The notes beneath the pieces were generated by a model. That model searched no databases, was not told the DNA's origin, and worked only from the letters and a program-made list of their open reading frames with translations. Positions 7,501-14,500 of a DNA stretch of 14,500 nucleotides are shown here, piece by piece. The DNA is from CAYPIE01 sp964410665 (lineage in GTDB: Bacteria > Planctomycetota > Planctomycetia > Gemmatales > Gemmataceae): positions 1 through 14,500 of the forward strand of contig CAYPIE010000127.1 in NCBI GenBank assembly GCA_964410665.1, in the 5' to 3' direction. Position 1 is the stretch's first letter; the number at the start of each line of letters is the position of its first letter. A program made the translations under genes and the position numbers.

Positions 7501-8083
7501 GTCCTTCGGTCGGACCGAAGGCGACAATGGTGCCGGCGATCATCGACACGCCCAGGAATGCACCACAGCAGCCGCCGATGGCGATTAGGCCACGCCGCAG
7601 GTGAAAGCCGACTTCGTGGCCGGCGTCGCCGTGGATAAGGATCTCGCCGCCGCGCATGCCGTGGCGACCGCCGCGGTAGGCAGCGCCGACCAGGTTGCCG
7701 GCGTCGCCGTGGATGAGGATCTCGCCGCCGCGCATTTCCGCGCCGAGCCAGTCGCCGACGTTGCCCTCGACGCGGATGGTGCCGCCGGTCATGGCCGCGC
7801 CTAAATGCATGCCGACATTGCCATGAATGGTCAGCTGGCCGCTGGCCATGCCGGCACCCAGGTGTTTGAACCGGGAGCAGTCGCCGTGGATGATGACCCG
7901 GGCGTCGCTCGGATCGCCGGCGATGTCAAAGTGGTCCTTCAGCGGCTCGAACCGGTTGCCATGGCGGATTGGCAGCTCGGTAATAGCCGCGAGCGACAAC
8001 CCGGCCAAGGTGTCTGGCCGGATGCACTCGGCCTCTAGCGGCAAGCGCTGGGCGTCGCCTGGCTTTACCGTTAGCTCAAGCAT
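7223..8083 (-). CDS. fhcC: Formyltransferase/hydrolase complex subunit C (FwdC/FmdC-like)
   Basis: The 286-aa protein belongs to the formylmethanofuran dehydrogenase subunit C family. In bacteria with the tetrahydromethanopterin C1 pathway, FhcC is part of the FhcABCD complex, which moves the formyl group of formyl-H4MPT to methanofuran and hydrolyses it to formate in the cytoplasm. Residues ~60-200 show the glycine-rich beta-helix repeat also seen in the glutamate synthase C-terminal domain (GxGMxxGxLxIxGNVGxxxG), about eight turns. Two turns share MRGGEILIHGDAG exactly. The C-terminal ~80 residues are a helical cap. The ATG lies inside the last codons of fhcD (13-base overlap) and has no clear ribosome binding site, so translational coupling is likely. 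A broken second copy lies at 4848-5327. FhcA and FhcB are not in the window. Confidence 0.92.
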   Translation of the reverse strand: MLELTVKPGDAQRLPLEAECIRPDTLAGLSLAAITELPIRHGNRFEPLKDHFDIAGDPSDARVIIHGDCSRFKHLGAGMASGQLTIHGNVGMHLGAAMTGGTIRVEGNVGDWLGAEMRGGEILIHGDAGNLVGAAYRGGRHGMRGGEILIHGDAGHEVGFHLRRGLIAIGGCCGAFLGVSMIAGTIVAFGPTEGRVGAGLKRGTIVLTACDQPLVATFAADRIFRPVFLNLILKRLQSQGFPIPTQVQANAAYQRYSGDRLLYGKGEILRHLDPAIIEREQVNQPT

Positions 8084-8982
8084 ACTGATTCATCAACTAA
8101 TTGGCGTAGGTGCAAATGAAATGGGCCGAGTTTGCCGCCGTAATTCCCTGCACTAATCTGCACGATTCCCGGCCGGCAGGCGGCCTGGATGCCAACGCGC
8201 ATGGCCGTCTCCACCGTAGTGAGGTCGATCCCATCGATGACGACTTCATAGACGGTGTGCACGCCCTCGGGCAGGGCGGAGTCGACAATGCCGGCCAGGG
8301 TGGGGCAGTAGGCTTCGTTGGTGCTGGCCTTGAGCTTGGCGTAGCGGCTGCCGACCTTGCTACCGCTGCGGACGATGCCGCCGGGGAACGGGAGAATCAC
8401 GCCCGGGACCTGGCGGATGGCGGCCACCGCGGCCTCGGCGGCGGTCAGGGCACTGGTCTGGTGATCGCCGAGGATCAGAAAGTTGCCGCCGGCGACCCCC
8501 TTGGTGGTGCCGAAGCGGTCCGCACAAACGAACTCACCGTCCATGACCGGGATCCGCCAGTAGCGTTCGCCGGCAATCACCTTGCTCATCTGCCAACCAT
8601 CGCCGAAGTAGCGTAGGTTGCCGCCGATCTGGATGCTTTTCTCACCCAGCGGCAGACCGTTATAACAAGCCGTCGTCGGGCAGGTGAGGATGCACTGGGC
8701 GACCCGATTGACCAGGGCTTTTTCCAGGGCGGGGCGGCTAAAGCCAAAGAACAGCAGTGAAACCCCCGGCCGGCCATCGGGAGTCGCTTCGGAGTCAAGT
8801 TCGCTCTCGATACCTGCCTCAGCATCACAACCGATCACCGACGCGGCATAGCCGGTGGTCACCTGCCCGGCGGTGCGTGCCCAGTCTAGCGTCTCGGCGG
8901 TGACGATCAGCCGGACCGCGGTCATGGGGAACGCCTCGGCGAAGGTGTCGAGAATCGCGGTCGGCATCGTTCCAGGCGTCAC
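8071..8982 (-). CDS. fhcD: Formylmethanofuran-H4MPT formyltransferase (Ftr/FhcD)
   Basis: This enzyme moves the formyl group between tetrahydromethanopterin and methanofuran; in bacteria it is the D subunit of the FhcABCD complex and works towards formate release. The product (303 aa from the GTG) has the normal length of the two-lobed Ftr family. The N-terminal DTFAEAFPM (12-20) is a family signature, followed by ILTCPTTACYNGLP and a conserved second lobe ending in ISAGNYGGKLGPFHLHL. The GTG at 8982 overlaps the stop of the upstream sialidase as GTGA. The ATG at 8967 (MPTAILDTF) is an equally plausible start, since the family begins only a few residues before DTFAEAFP. It is tightly coupled to fhcC downstream. 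The gene is of archaeal type and is found in planctomycetes and methylotrophic proteobacteria. Confidence 0.93.
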   Translation of the reverse strand: MTPGTMPTAILDTFAEAFPMTAVRLIVTAETLDWARTAGQVTTGYAASVIGCDAEAGIESELDSEATPDGRPGVSLLFFGFSRPALEKALVNRVAQCILTCPTTACYNGLPLGEKSIQIGGNLRYFGDGWQMSKVIAGERYWRIPVMDGEFVCADRFGTTKGVAGGNFLILGDHQTSALTAAEAAVAAIRQVPGVILPFPGGIVRSGSKVGSRYAKLKASTNEAYCPTLAGIVDSALPEGVHTVYEVVIDGIDLTTVETAMRVGIQAACRPGIVQISAGNYGGKLGPFHLHLRQLVDESVCLS

Positions 8983-10085
8983 TTTGGCGGGTTGAGGTCG
9001 GCCAGCGGCAGGGTGGCTAGCGTGATGGTCTGGTAGGGACCCCGTTCGCCCCGTTCGTACAGGCAGTACACGGTATCTCCTTGGACCGCCAGGCTGGAGT
9101 AGGCGGCGGGGCCAGGATGAAGGAGCTTCGCGCGTGACCAGGTGCGGCCATCATCGGGACTAAGCCGCAACAGCATGCGGATACGGCCAGTGCGGCTGGC
9201 GGGATTACTAAAGAGCAACACTCCCGGCTTGGCCCGGATGAGGCTCGCCTGACAGACCGGTTCGATCAGGGTGAGGTCGTAGTCGACGTCAGACCAACTG
9301 TCACCACGGTCCTTACTGAGGGCGATGGCCCGCTCGCGGTGGGGGCTGGGAGGGTAGTTGCGCATGTTCAGCAGCAGCGAGCCGTCCTGGCGTTCGATGA
9401 CGGCCGACTCGTTGGTGCCCGGCCCGGCGGTGCCGCCGAGTTGCCAGGTCTGGCCGTGGTCATCGCTATAGAGGATGTGCGAGAAAGCTCCGCCGTTGTC
9501 GGCCACCATGTGGTCGCATGGGATGACCAGGCGGCCATCGCGCAGCTGGATGCCATTGCCGGGTCCGGTGGCGTACCAGGTCCATTGGGGCTTCTTGACG
9601 TCGCTGGTGATGTTTGTCGGGGTGGTCCAGGTCCGGCCGTCGTCGTGACTGGAGCTGACCCAGACGGTGCGTGATTCCTTGGCGGTGCGTGCTTTGATCT
9701 CGGCTTCGTTATCGTCGCCGCGATTGCGGGTCATGAGCAGCCAGATCGAGCCGGTGTCGCGATCGACAACCGGGCAGGGGTTGCCGCAGGTATGCGGGCC
9801 ATCGTCCCAAATGACCTGGAGATCGCTCCAGGAATTGCCCCCATCGGAACTCCGCTTGAGGACCAGGTCGATATTGCCGGCATCGGAGCGGGAGTTTTTG
9901 CGTCCCTCGGCGAAGGCCAGCAGCGTCCCCTTGGGGGTGGCGATCAGGGCCGGGATGCGAAAGGTGTGGTAGCCCGCCTGCCCGGCGGTAAACACGGCCG
10001 TTTGCCGCAGCTCGGCGGGGACCAGCGAAGGCATGAAGAGCGACCATCCAAGCAATCCGAGTCCGCGCAGCAAACAATGAAGCAT
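8979..10085 (-). CDS. Exo-alpha-sialidase, GH33 type, secreted
   Basis: This enzyme should cleave terminal sialic acids from glycans outside the cytoplasm. The 368-aa product starts with a signal peptide (LLRGLGLLGWSLFMPSLVPA). It carries the GH33 marks: FRIP at 42-45 (first Arg of the carboxylate-binding triad), D68 in RSDAG as acid/base, E231 in NESAVIERQDGSL, R242 in MRNYPP, an Arg in RTGRIRM (about 298-304) and Y329 as the likely nucleophile. There are five Asp boxes: SSDGGNSW (79), SHDDGRTW (146), SDDHGQTW (207), SKDRGDSW (257) and SPDDGRTW (309). Residue roles are assigned by family pattern. The start has AAGAG upstream. It lies 31 bases after the His-rich orphan, and its stop overlaps the fhcD start by four bases, so it appears to share a transcript with C1 genes. 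Sialate-like substrates other than sialic acid are possible. Confidence 0.9.
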   Translation of the reverse strand: MLHCLLRGLGLLGWSLFMPSLVPAELRQTAVFTAGQAGYHTFRIPALIATPKGTLLAFAEGRKNSRSDAGNIDLVLKRSSDGGNSWSDLQVIWDDGPHTCGNPCPVVDRDTGSIWLLMTRNRGDDNEAEIKARTAKESRTVWVSSSHDDGRTWTTPTNITSDVKKPQWTWYATGPGNGIQLRDGRLVIPCDHMVADNGGAFSHILYSDDHGQTWQLGGTAGPGTNESAVIERQDGSLLLNMRNYPPSPHRERAIALSKDRGDSWSDVDYDLTLIEPVCQASLIRAKPGVLLFSNPASRTGRIRMLLRLSPDDGRTWSRAKLLHPGPAAYSSLAVQGDTVYCLYERGERGPYQTITLATLPLADLNPPK

Positions 10086-10116
10086 AGGGTTTCTCTTGGT
10101 CAGTGGTTGACGTGGA

Positions 10117-11190
10117 TCAGCCGCTCATGGGTGTCAGCGACACCTTGCCAAGATCTTTTAGCTGGATGCCTTTGCTCTCAGCGATGTTCCAGAATTCGTT
10201 ACGGCTATGGGGCGTCCATTCCGCACTCGAGCGGGTAAAGCGGACGCTCAAGCCACCCATGTGCATGGTCAGGCTCCAGTCGCCGCTCTCCTCGGCAGGG
10301 GCTTCGAGGTCGACGCGCAGGTGGGTTTCCCCATCGCCTTCGTTGTGCCAATGTCGCGGTTCGGCTTCTTCGGTGGCCGGGATCAGCACTTGATTTTTGT
10401 GGAATGGCTGGAGGGCGTGGCCGGTGCCGAATCCCTCAGTACGCATCTTCCAATGGCCGTGGCGATGGGCCGCGGCGTCGTGGTGCTCGGCGTCGTGATG
10501 TTCGGTCGTCGCGGCGGGGACGGCGGGCGACGCGGCGGGCGGAGGTTCACTTGAAGCTTCAGCCGCTGGGGATGGGGCTTGTGCGCTTGGCTCCGCGGCT
10601 TCGCTGGATGCTGGGGCGGCTGGGGTGACCGGCGGTACAGAGACGCTGGGGGCCGGTGGCGGTACGAGCTCGACGATGGGCTCGTTCGACTTGGCCCAGA
10701 ACTGGATCAGCTTTCGGGTTGGGGGCTGACGATCACCGTGGTCGTACCAAAGCAACAGGGTATTTTTGGCTTGATCACCACTGCCATCTGGGCTGGCAGA
10801 GACACCGGGAATTTCCACCTCGTCGCCCCCTTCGAAGGTCCAGGTGCCGTTGGGCCGGACGCTCACCCAGCGGGTGCCGTCAGGAGGCATTTCCGGGAAG
10901 CGATGCGGATCGAAGGCCCAGCCAGAGTAGACCCGGGCAAAGACATACTTGGCCGGGGTTCCCTGGAATTCGCCACGAGCCTGCAAGTAGCGGACCCCGT
11001 TGGCCACCCGCACGAGGACCGGATGAGCCCCCTGGGTGAGTGGTACATGGACAATATCGCGGCCATGCGGCGCAGGGGGCGCCGCGGTACTATCCGGCTC
11101 AAGCACAGGCTGTACCTGGACACCCTGAATCCCCGGAGGTAACTCGATCGCAAACCTGATGACAACTGTGTTGCCATTCGACCCGGCCAT
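10117..11190 (-). CDS. Orphan protein with Pro/Ala linker and His-rich stretch
   Basis: I do not recognise this protein (357 aa). An ATG also exists at 11202 (MESGMAGS). I prefer 11190 (MAGSNGN) because GGAG lies six bases before it, while the longer start has its purine run directly against the ATG. There is no signal peptide. Three parts are visible: a beta-rich domain (about 1-175, with HPVLVRVANGVRYLQARG and GWAFDPHRFPEMPPDGTRW), a Pro/Ala/Ser/Glu-rich linker (about 176-228), and a His-rich stretch EHHDAEHHDAAAHRHGHW (about 230-247). A second beta-rich domain ends the protein (QVLIPATEEAEPRHWHNEGDGETHLRVDLEAP ... LGKVSLTPMSG). The histidines could bind metal. It is second in the operon leading into the sialidase, fhcD and fhcC. 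Confidence 0.8.
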   Translation of the reverse strand: MAGSNGNTVVIRFAIELPPGIQGVQVQPVLEPDSTAAPPAPHGRDIVHVPLTQGAHPVLVRVANGVRYLQARGEFQGTPAKYVFARVYSGWAFDPHRFPEMPPDGTRWVSVRPNGTWTFEGGDEVEIPGVSASPDGSGDQAKNTLLLWYDHGDRQPPTRKLIQFWAKSNEPIVELVPPPAPSVSVPPVTPAAPASSEAAEPSAQAPSPAAEASSEPPPAASPAVPAATTEHHDAEHHDAAAHRHGHWKMRTEGFGTGHALQPFHKNQVLIPATEEAEPRHWHNEGDGETHLRVDLEAPAEESGDWSLTMHMGGLSVRFTRSSAEWTPHSRNEFWNIAESKGIQLKDLGKVSLTPMSG

Positions 11191-11254
11191 TCCCGACTCC
11201 ATCCCTTCAACACTCAGTGAAACCTTAGATGCGTGCTATTGTAGCGAGCCTGCC

Positions 11255-11623
11255 TCAACGCTCCAAATGCTCCGGTGTACCCTCCACCGGTTCGCGGCCT
11301 TCATCGTGCTCCAAAAGCAGCATGTCGACCTTGTTCCAGTCGATCACCTGCAGGGTAATTGGGGCTTCCTTGATTCGTGTTCGCAGGACCCAAGCGATGC
11401 TCGCCAGGAAGATGCCAATCGCCATCAACAAGAGTCGCAAGAACTCATGCAATTGCTGGTAGAACACTGCCAGACCTGCTAGGGCGGCAAAGCTCCCTAG
11501 AAAGATAAACAGCTCCCGGCGCTGCACTTGGGCCACCGCCGCGGCGGGGTCACGACGCAAGTTCTGCAGATTATGCAGATAGCGACGAATATCCTGGGGC
11601 GACGGGCGGATGATCGACATCAT
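11255..11623 (-). CDS. Small membrane protein, two transmembrane segments
   Basis: The family is not recognised. The 122-aa product has a charged, probably cytoplasmic N-terminus (RPSPQDIRRYLHNLQNLRRD). Two hydrophobic helices follow (about 39-56, LFIFLGSFAALAGLAVFY, and about 64-80, LLLMAIGIFLASIAWVL) separated by a short loop. The acidic C-terminus contains WNKVDMLLLEHDEG. Two adjacent ATG codons (11623 and 11620) are possible starts, and the Shine-Dalgarno signal is weak (GAGG about 11 bases before the first). It is the first gene of the apparent minus-strand operon that continues to fhcC. It is 64 bases upstream of the His-rich orphan and divergent from the 59-aa gene. Confidence 0.75.
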   Translation of the reverse strand: MMSIIRPSPQDIRRYLHNLQNLRRDPAAAVAQVQRRELFIFLGSFAALAGLAVFYQQLHEFLRLLLMAIGIFLASIAWVLRTRIKEAPITLQVIDWNKVDMLLLEHDEGREPVEGTPEHLER

Positions 11624-11662
11624 GATAAATCAAGCCTCGGCGTAGCCGCTTGGTTGGGATGG

Positions 11663-11691
11663 TGGCAGAGATCGCCCGACAAGTCTACAAT
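11663..11691 (+). promoter_or_regulatory. Possible promoter for the 59-aa gene
   Basis: A good -10-like box TACAAT lies at 11686-11691 in the divergent gap. The hexamer 17 bases upstream (TGGCAG) is a poor -35. The leader would be about 40 bases. Weak evidence only. Confidence 0.2.
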
Positions 11692-11739
11692 CTCCCAGCC
11701 CGATTCGCCCACAGATCTTGCCCTCAACCGGAGAATCCC

Positions 11740-11919
11740 ATGCTGAATCCCGATCAATTGCTCGCCAAGCTCTATGAGTTGCGTAAAGACTACGCCGATG
11801 ACCCCGAAGATCCGACCTACCTGGCGTTGCACCATACGTTCATGTTTATCTCCTATAACATGGCCAAGTTCAAGGAGTACATCGACGAACAGAACCAGAA
11901 AAGTGCCGCGGATGGCTGA
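11740..11919 (+). CDS. Small acidic orphan protein, 59 aa
   Basis: The frame opens at 11650, but the likely start is the ATG at 11740 (MLNPDQLLAKLYELRKDYADD). It has CGGAGA about six bases upstream, and the upstream codons read as non-protein-like sequence. The product is helical, soluble and acidic, with aromatic-rich YLALHHTFMFISYNMAKFKEYIDE. There is no signal peptide. I do not recognise the family. It is divergent from the minus-strand operon and 82 bases before the FG-GAP gene. It is short enough to be missed by automated calls. Confidence 0.65.
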   Translation: MLNPDQLLAKLYELRKDYADDPEDPTYLALHHTFMFISYNMAKFKEYIDEQNQKSAADG

Positions 11920-12001
11920 TTGCATGCCCTGGGTGTTGCTCGGATAATGGATGGTCGCTGGAAATTGCTCTGGCAATCTCTTATTCGAGGAGGGATGCGT
12001 C

Positions 12002-13183
12002 ATGCGTCGCATCATGGTGCTGGTAACGAGCTTGGTAGCGCTTGCACCGACTGTACAGGCCGAGTCGCCGCTGCAATGGACCAAGATCGTGGTGGATAAG
12101 ACCTTCCACTCCGAGGGGGTCGCCGTTGGGGATGTCAACCACGATGGCAAGAAGGACATTCTTGCCGGCGATTTGTGGTATGAGGCCCCGCATTGGATCC
12201 CACACCCGATCCGCAAGCTGGGCGACTATGGCGATGGCTCGGCAGGCTATAGCCAGTCGTTTGCCTGCTGGGCCGACGACATCAACCGCGATGGCTGGGT
12301 CGATTTGATCGTGATTGGCTTTCCCGGCCAGCCATGTCACTGGTACGAAAACCCGAAAAATCAGCCCGGAATGTGGCGAGCTCATGAAATTTGGCATTCC
12401 GCCTGTAATGAAACGCCACTGTATGTCGACTTGCTGGGCACCGGCCAGCGTGTCCTGGTGATGGGTTGGCAGCCTAAAGGGGAGGAACACCTCGGCCAGA
12501 TGGCCTGGTTCGCGCCCGGCAAGGATCCCACCCAGCCATGGACGATGCACCCGATTAGTGCGTCCAGCAAGAAGGGCGCGGAGGTACCCGGGACCTTCAA
12601 ATACTACCATGGGCTGGGGATCGGCGATGTGAACGCCGATGGCCGCACCGATGTGCTGGTCCCGCAGGGCTGGTGGGAACAGCCGGTTGAGCTCAACGAT
12701 ACGCCCTGGACCTTCCATCCAGCCCAGCTTGGCCAAGCGTGTGCGGATATGCATGTTTATGAGGTCACCGGCGACCAGCAGCCGGACGTCGTTAGCAGTA
12801 GTGCCCACCGTTATGGCATCTGGGTGCATCAGCAGCGCGGGCCCAAGGCCTTTACCACCGACGCCATCTTCCCCAAATTGTTCTCACAATCGCATGCCTT
12901 ACACTGCGTTGACCTGGATGGCGATGGCTTGCGTGATCTGGTCACCGGTAAACGTTGGTGGGCCCACGGTCCCAAGGGGGACGTCGATCCCAATGACCCA
13001 GCGGTGGTCTACTGGTTTCAAGCGCGTAAACAAAGCGATGGCACCATCCGCTTTTTGCCGCACCAGATTGATGATGACTCGGGGATTGGCACGCAGTTCA
13101 CCATCGAGGATGTCAACGGTGACCAGCAGCTGGATATTGTCACCGCCAACAAAAAGGGTGTGTTTTTGTTCCTGAGTCAATGA
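12002..13183 (+). CDS. Secreted FG-GAP/VCBS-repeat propeller protein
   Basis: The 393-aa product has a signal peptide (MRRIMVLVTSLVALAPTVQA) and should be exported. Five or six FG-GAP/VCBS repeats with calcium-binding DxNxDGxxD loops are visible: DVNHDGKKD (44-52), DINRDGWVD (93-101), DVNADGRTD (209-217), DLDGDGLRD (304-312) and DVNGDQQLD (about 370-378), plus a weaker EVTGDQQPD (254-262). Such proteins form seven-bladed integrin-type propellers and are abundant in planctomycetes. The molecular role is unknown, and no catalytic domain is visible. The frame extends to an ATG at 11951, but GGAGGG at 11989-11994 and the signal peptide fix the start at 12002. larC follows 25 bases later. Confidence 0.85.
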   Translation: MRRIMVLVTSLVALAPTVQAESPLQWTKIVVDKTFHSEGVAVGDVNHDGKKDILAGDLWYEAPHWIPHPIRKLGDYGDGSAGYSQSFACWADDINRDGWVDLIVIGFPGQPCHWYENPKNQPGMWRAHEIWHSACNETPLYVDLLGTGQRVLVMGWQPKGEEHLGQMAWFAPGKDPTQPWTMHPISASSKKGAEVPGTFKYYHGLGIGDVNADGRTDVLVPQGWWEQPVELNDTPWTFHPAQLGQACADMHVYEVTGDQQPDVVSSSAHRYGIWVHQQRGPKAFTTDAIFPKLFSQSHALHCVDLDGDGLRDLVTGKRWWAHGPKGDVDPNDPAVVYWFQARKQSDGTIRFLPHQIDDDSGIGTQFTIEDVNGDQQLDIVTANKKGVFLFLSQ

Positions 13184-13208
13184 GCGTTTGATCAAGCGAA
13201 GGGATGCG

Positions 13209-14399
13209 ATGGTGCGGGTAGCACATTTTGACTGTTTTAGCGGCATCAGCGGCGACATGACCCTGGGAGCCCTGATTGATGCTGGGGTGGACGCGGAGGC
13301 GATCGATGCGGGCATCGCCTCGCTGGGCTTGCCGATCCAGTTTCGTCACACGCGCGAGAAACGCGGGGGCTTCATCGCCACCCGCGTCCACATTGAGGCC
13401 CCGGAGGCACACGCTCATCGCCACTTGCCCGAGATCGAGGCGATTCTGGATCGGGGCAAGCTGAGTGAGCGACAGCGGGACCTGGCCTTCCGCATCTTTC
13501 GCCGGCTGGCGGAGGCCGAGGCCACGGTGCATGGGATGCCTCTGGAGAAAGTGCATTTTCACGAAGTTGGCGCCCTCGACAGTATCGCCGACATTGCCGG
13601 CGCAGCCATCGGTCTCGACCTGCTCGGAGTCGAGGGCTTCACCAGCCGACCGGTGTCGACCGGATTTGGCATGGTGCAATGTGCCCATGGGTTGATGCCG
13701 ATCCCGACTCCGGGAACTGCCGAGTTGCTCAAGAACGTGCCGCTCGGCCGCTCGGTCATCGAGGCGGAACTCACCACGCCCACCGGGGCAGCGATTCTGA
13801 CGTCGGTGGTCTCGGCATATGTCGATCCGCCGGAGATGACCATCGAACGCATCGGCTACGGTGCCGGCAAGCGCGACTTTCCCCAGCAGCCGAACATCCT
13901 GCGATTGCTGGTGGGCAGCACACCCGCGGTCACCGAGCACGATCAGGTCTGGGTCATCGAAACCAACCTGGACGATTGTACGCCGGAGATCATCGGTTAT
14001 TGCTTTGACCAGCTCTTGGGGGCCGGGGCCCTGGATGTGTATACGATACCGATCCAGATGAAGAAGCAGCGGCCTGGGATGATGCTTGGTGTCCTGGCCG
14101 AGGATGCCTACCTTGCCACTATCGAAGCCATCCTATTCCGCGAAACCGGCACCTTTGGCGTCCGCAAATACCGAGCCGAACGGAGTAAGCGGCAACGTTC
14201 GATTGCGGAAGTGAACACTCCATGGGGTCCAGTCCGGGTGAAGCACGGCTGGCGGGACGGCCAGGGGCACTTGGTGACCCCCGAATACGAGGACTGCGCC
14301 CGGCTAGCCCAGCAACACCAGGTGCCTCTTCGGGAGATCTATGCCGCGGTCCAGCGGGCAAGCCAAGAAGCAAAAGAAGTCGCTGGTGGCGCGGGGTGA
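13209..14399 (+). CDS. larC: Nickel-pincer cofactor biosynthesis protein LarC
   Basis: LarC inserts nickel into the pyridinium-3,5-bisthiocarboxylic acid mononucleotide made by LarB and LarE, yielding the nickel-pincer cofactor of lactate racemase and related enzymes; it acts in the cytoplasm and uses CTP. The 397-aa product has the family marks FDCFSGISGDM (7-17), a short His segment HAHRH (68-72), VHFHEVGALDSIADI (115-129), ELTTPTGAA (187-195) and ETNLDDCTPE (251-260). The two domains, LarC1 and LarC2, are in one uninterrupted frame; in Lactobacillus they are joined by a programmed frameshift. A TTG start at 13188 is possible, but the ATG at 13209 has AAGGG five bases upstream and begins at the conserved core. 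larB and larE are not in the window. The last ~10 codons lie inside a short tandem repeat. Confidence 0.92.
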   Translation: MVRVAHFDCFSGISGDMTLGALIDAGVDAEAIDAGIASLGLPIQFRHTREKRGGFIATRVHIEAPEAHAHRHLPEIEAILDRGKLSERQRDLAFRIFRRLAEAEATVHGMPLEKVHFHEVGALDSIADIAGAAIGLDLLGVEGFTSRPVSTGFGMVQCAHGLMPIPTPGTAELLKNVPLGRSVIEAELTTPTGAAILTSVVSAYVDPPEMTIERIGYGAGKRDFPQQPNILRLLVGSTPAVTEHDQVWVIETNLDDCTPEIIGYCFDQLLGAGALDVYTIPIQMKKQRPGMMLGVLAEDAYLATIEAILFRETGTFGVRKYRAERSKRQRSIAEVNTPWGPVRVKHGWRDGQGHLVTPEYEDCARLAQQHQVPLREIYAAVQRASQEAKEVAGGAG

Positions 14400-14478
14400 A
14401 GCAGAAGCAGTTGCGGTGCGGGGAAAGCGGCAGAGGCGTTTGCGATGCGGGGAAAGAGGCAGAGGCGTTTGCGGTAAG
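14368..14478 (+). repeat. Imperfect ~29-bp tandem repeat across the larC 3' end
   Basis: Four imperfect units start at about 14368, 14399, 14425 and 14454, with spacings of 31, 26 and 29 bases. The last two are nearly identical (AAGxGGCAGAGGCGTTTGCG). The pattern is AAGCxGAxGxxGTTGCGxTGCGGGG. The first unit lies inside larC and encodes its Lys-Glu/Gly-rich C-terminus; the stop codon sits at the border of units 1 and 2. I see no gene in 14400-14500. Confidence 0.65.
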
Positions 14479-14500
14479 TCAGAACCCCCGGACTGACGTC

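Noticed and set aside
7601..8038. Plus-strand Ala/Val/Asp-rich frames opposite fhcC
   Set aside because: Mirror frames of the fhcC glycine repeats; their periodicity comes from the real gene.

Overview
The window looks like chromosomal DNA of a GC-rich planctomycete (phylum Planctomycetota). This is inferred from four things: two archaeal-type tetrahydromethanopterin C1 genes (fhcD and fhcC), several secreted sialidase or propeller proteins, a very large repeat protein with a 'choice-of-anchor Q' segment, and small orphan proteins. No 16S gene or other strict marker is present, so the assignment rests on gene content. Position 1 looks like a contig edge: the first ~75 bases are a poly-C smear that breaks a repeat unit of the first gene.

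Layout. Positions 1-3450 (+) hold the 3' part of a giant secreted protein. It has two ~350-residue beta-helix super-repeats, a choice-of-anchor Q segment and 20 consecutive RTX-like nonapeptides, and is followed by a strong hairpin. A 79-aa orphan (3660-3899, +) converges on ksgA (3923-4870, -). Next comes a remarkable region, 4784-7500: a degenerate second copy of fhcC (-), a foreign-looking sialidase-like gene (+), and a degenerate second copy of ksgA (-). The intact fhcC (7223-8083) follows. From 11623 down to 7223 the minus strand reads as a compact operon: small membrane protein, His-rich orphan, GH33-type sialidase, fhcD, fhcC. From 11740 the plus strand carries a 59-aa orphan, an FG-GAP/VCBS-type secreted protein and larC, whose 3' end runs into a short tandem repeat.

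How the genes work together. FhcC and FhcD belong to the formyltransferase/hydrolase complex that turns formyl-H4MPT into formate; FhcA and FhcB are not in the window. KsgA dimethylates 16S rRNA. LarC makes the nickel-pincer cofactor. The sialidase and the propeller proteins act outside the cytoplasm on glycans or surfaces.

Main finding. The pair fhcC-ksgA was once present twice in tandem. One copy has kept only fhcC intact and the other only ksgA. The two copies still align without gaps at a constant offset of 2342 bases over the fhcC/ksgA junction, and an unrelated gene lies between them. The other notable points are the sialidase whose stop codon overlaps the start of fhcD, and the nested repeat structure of the giant protein.
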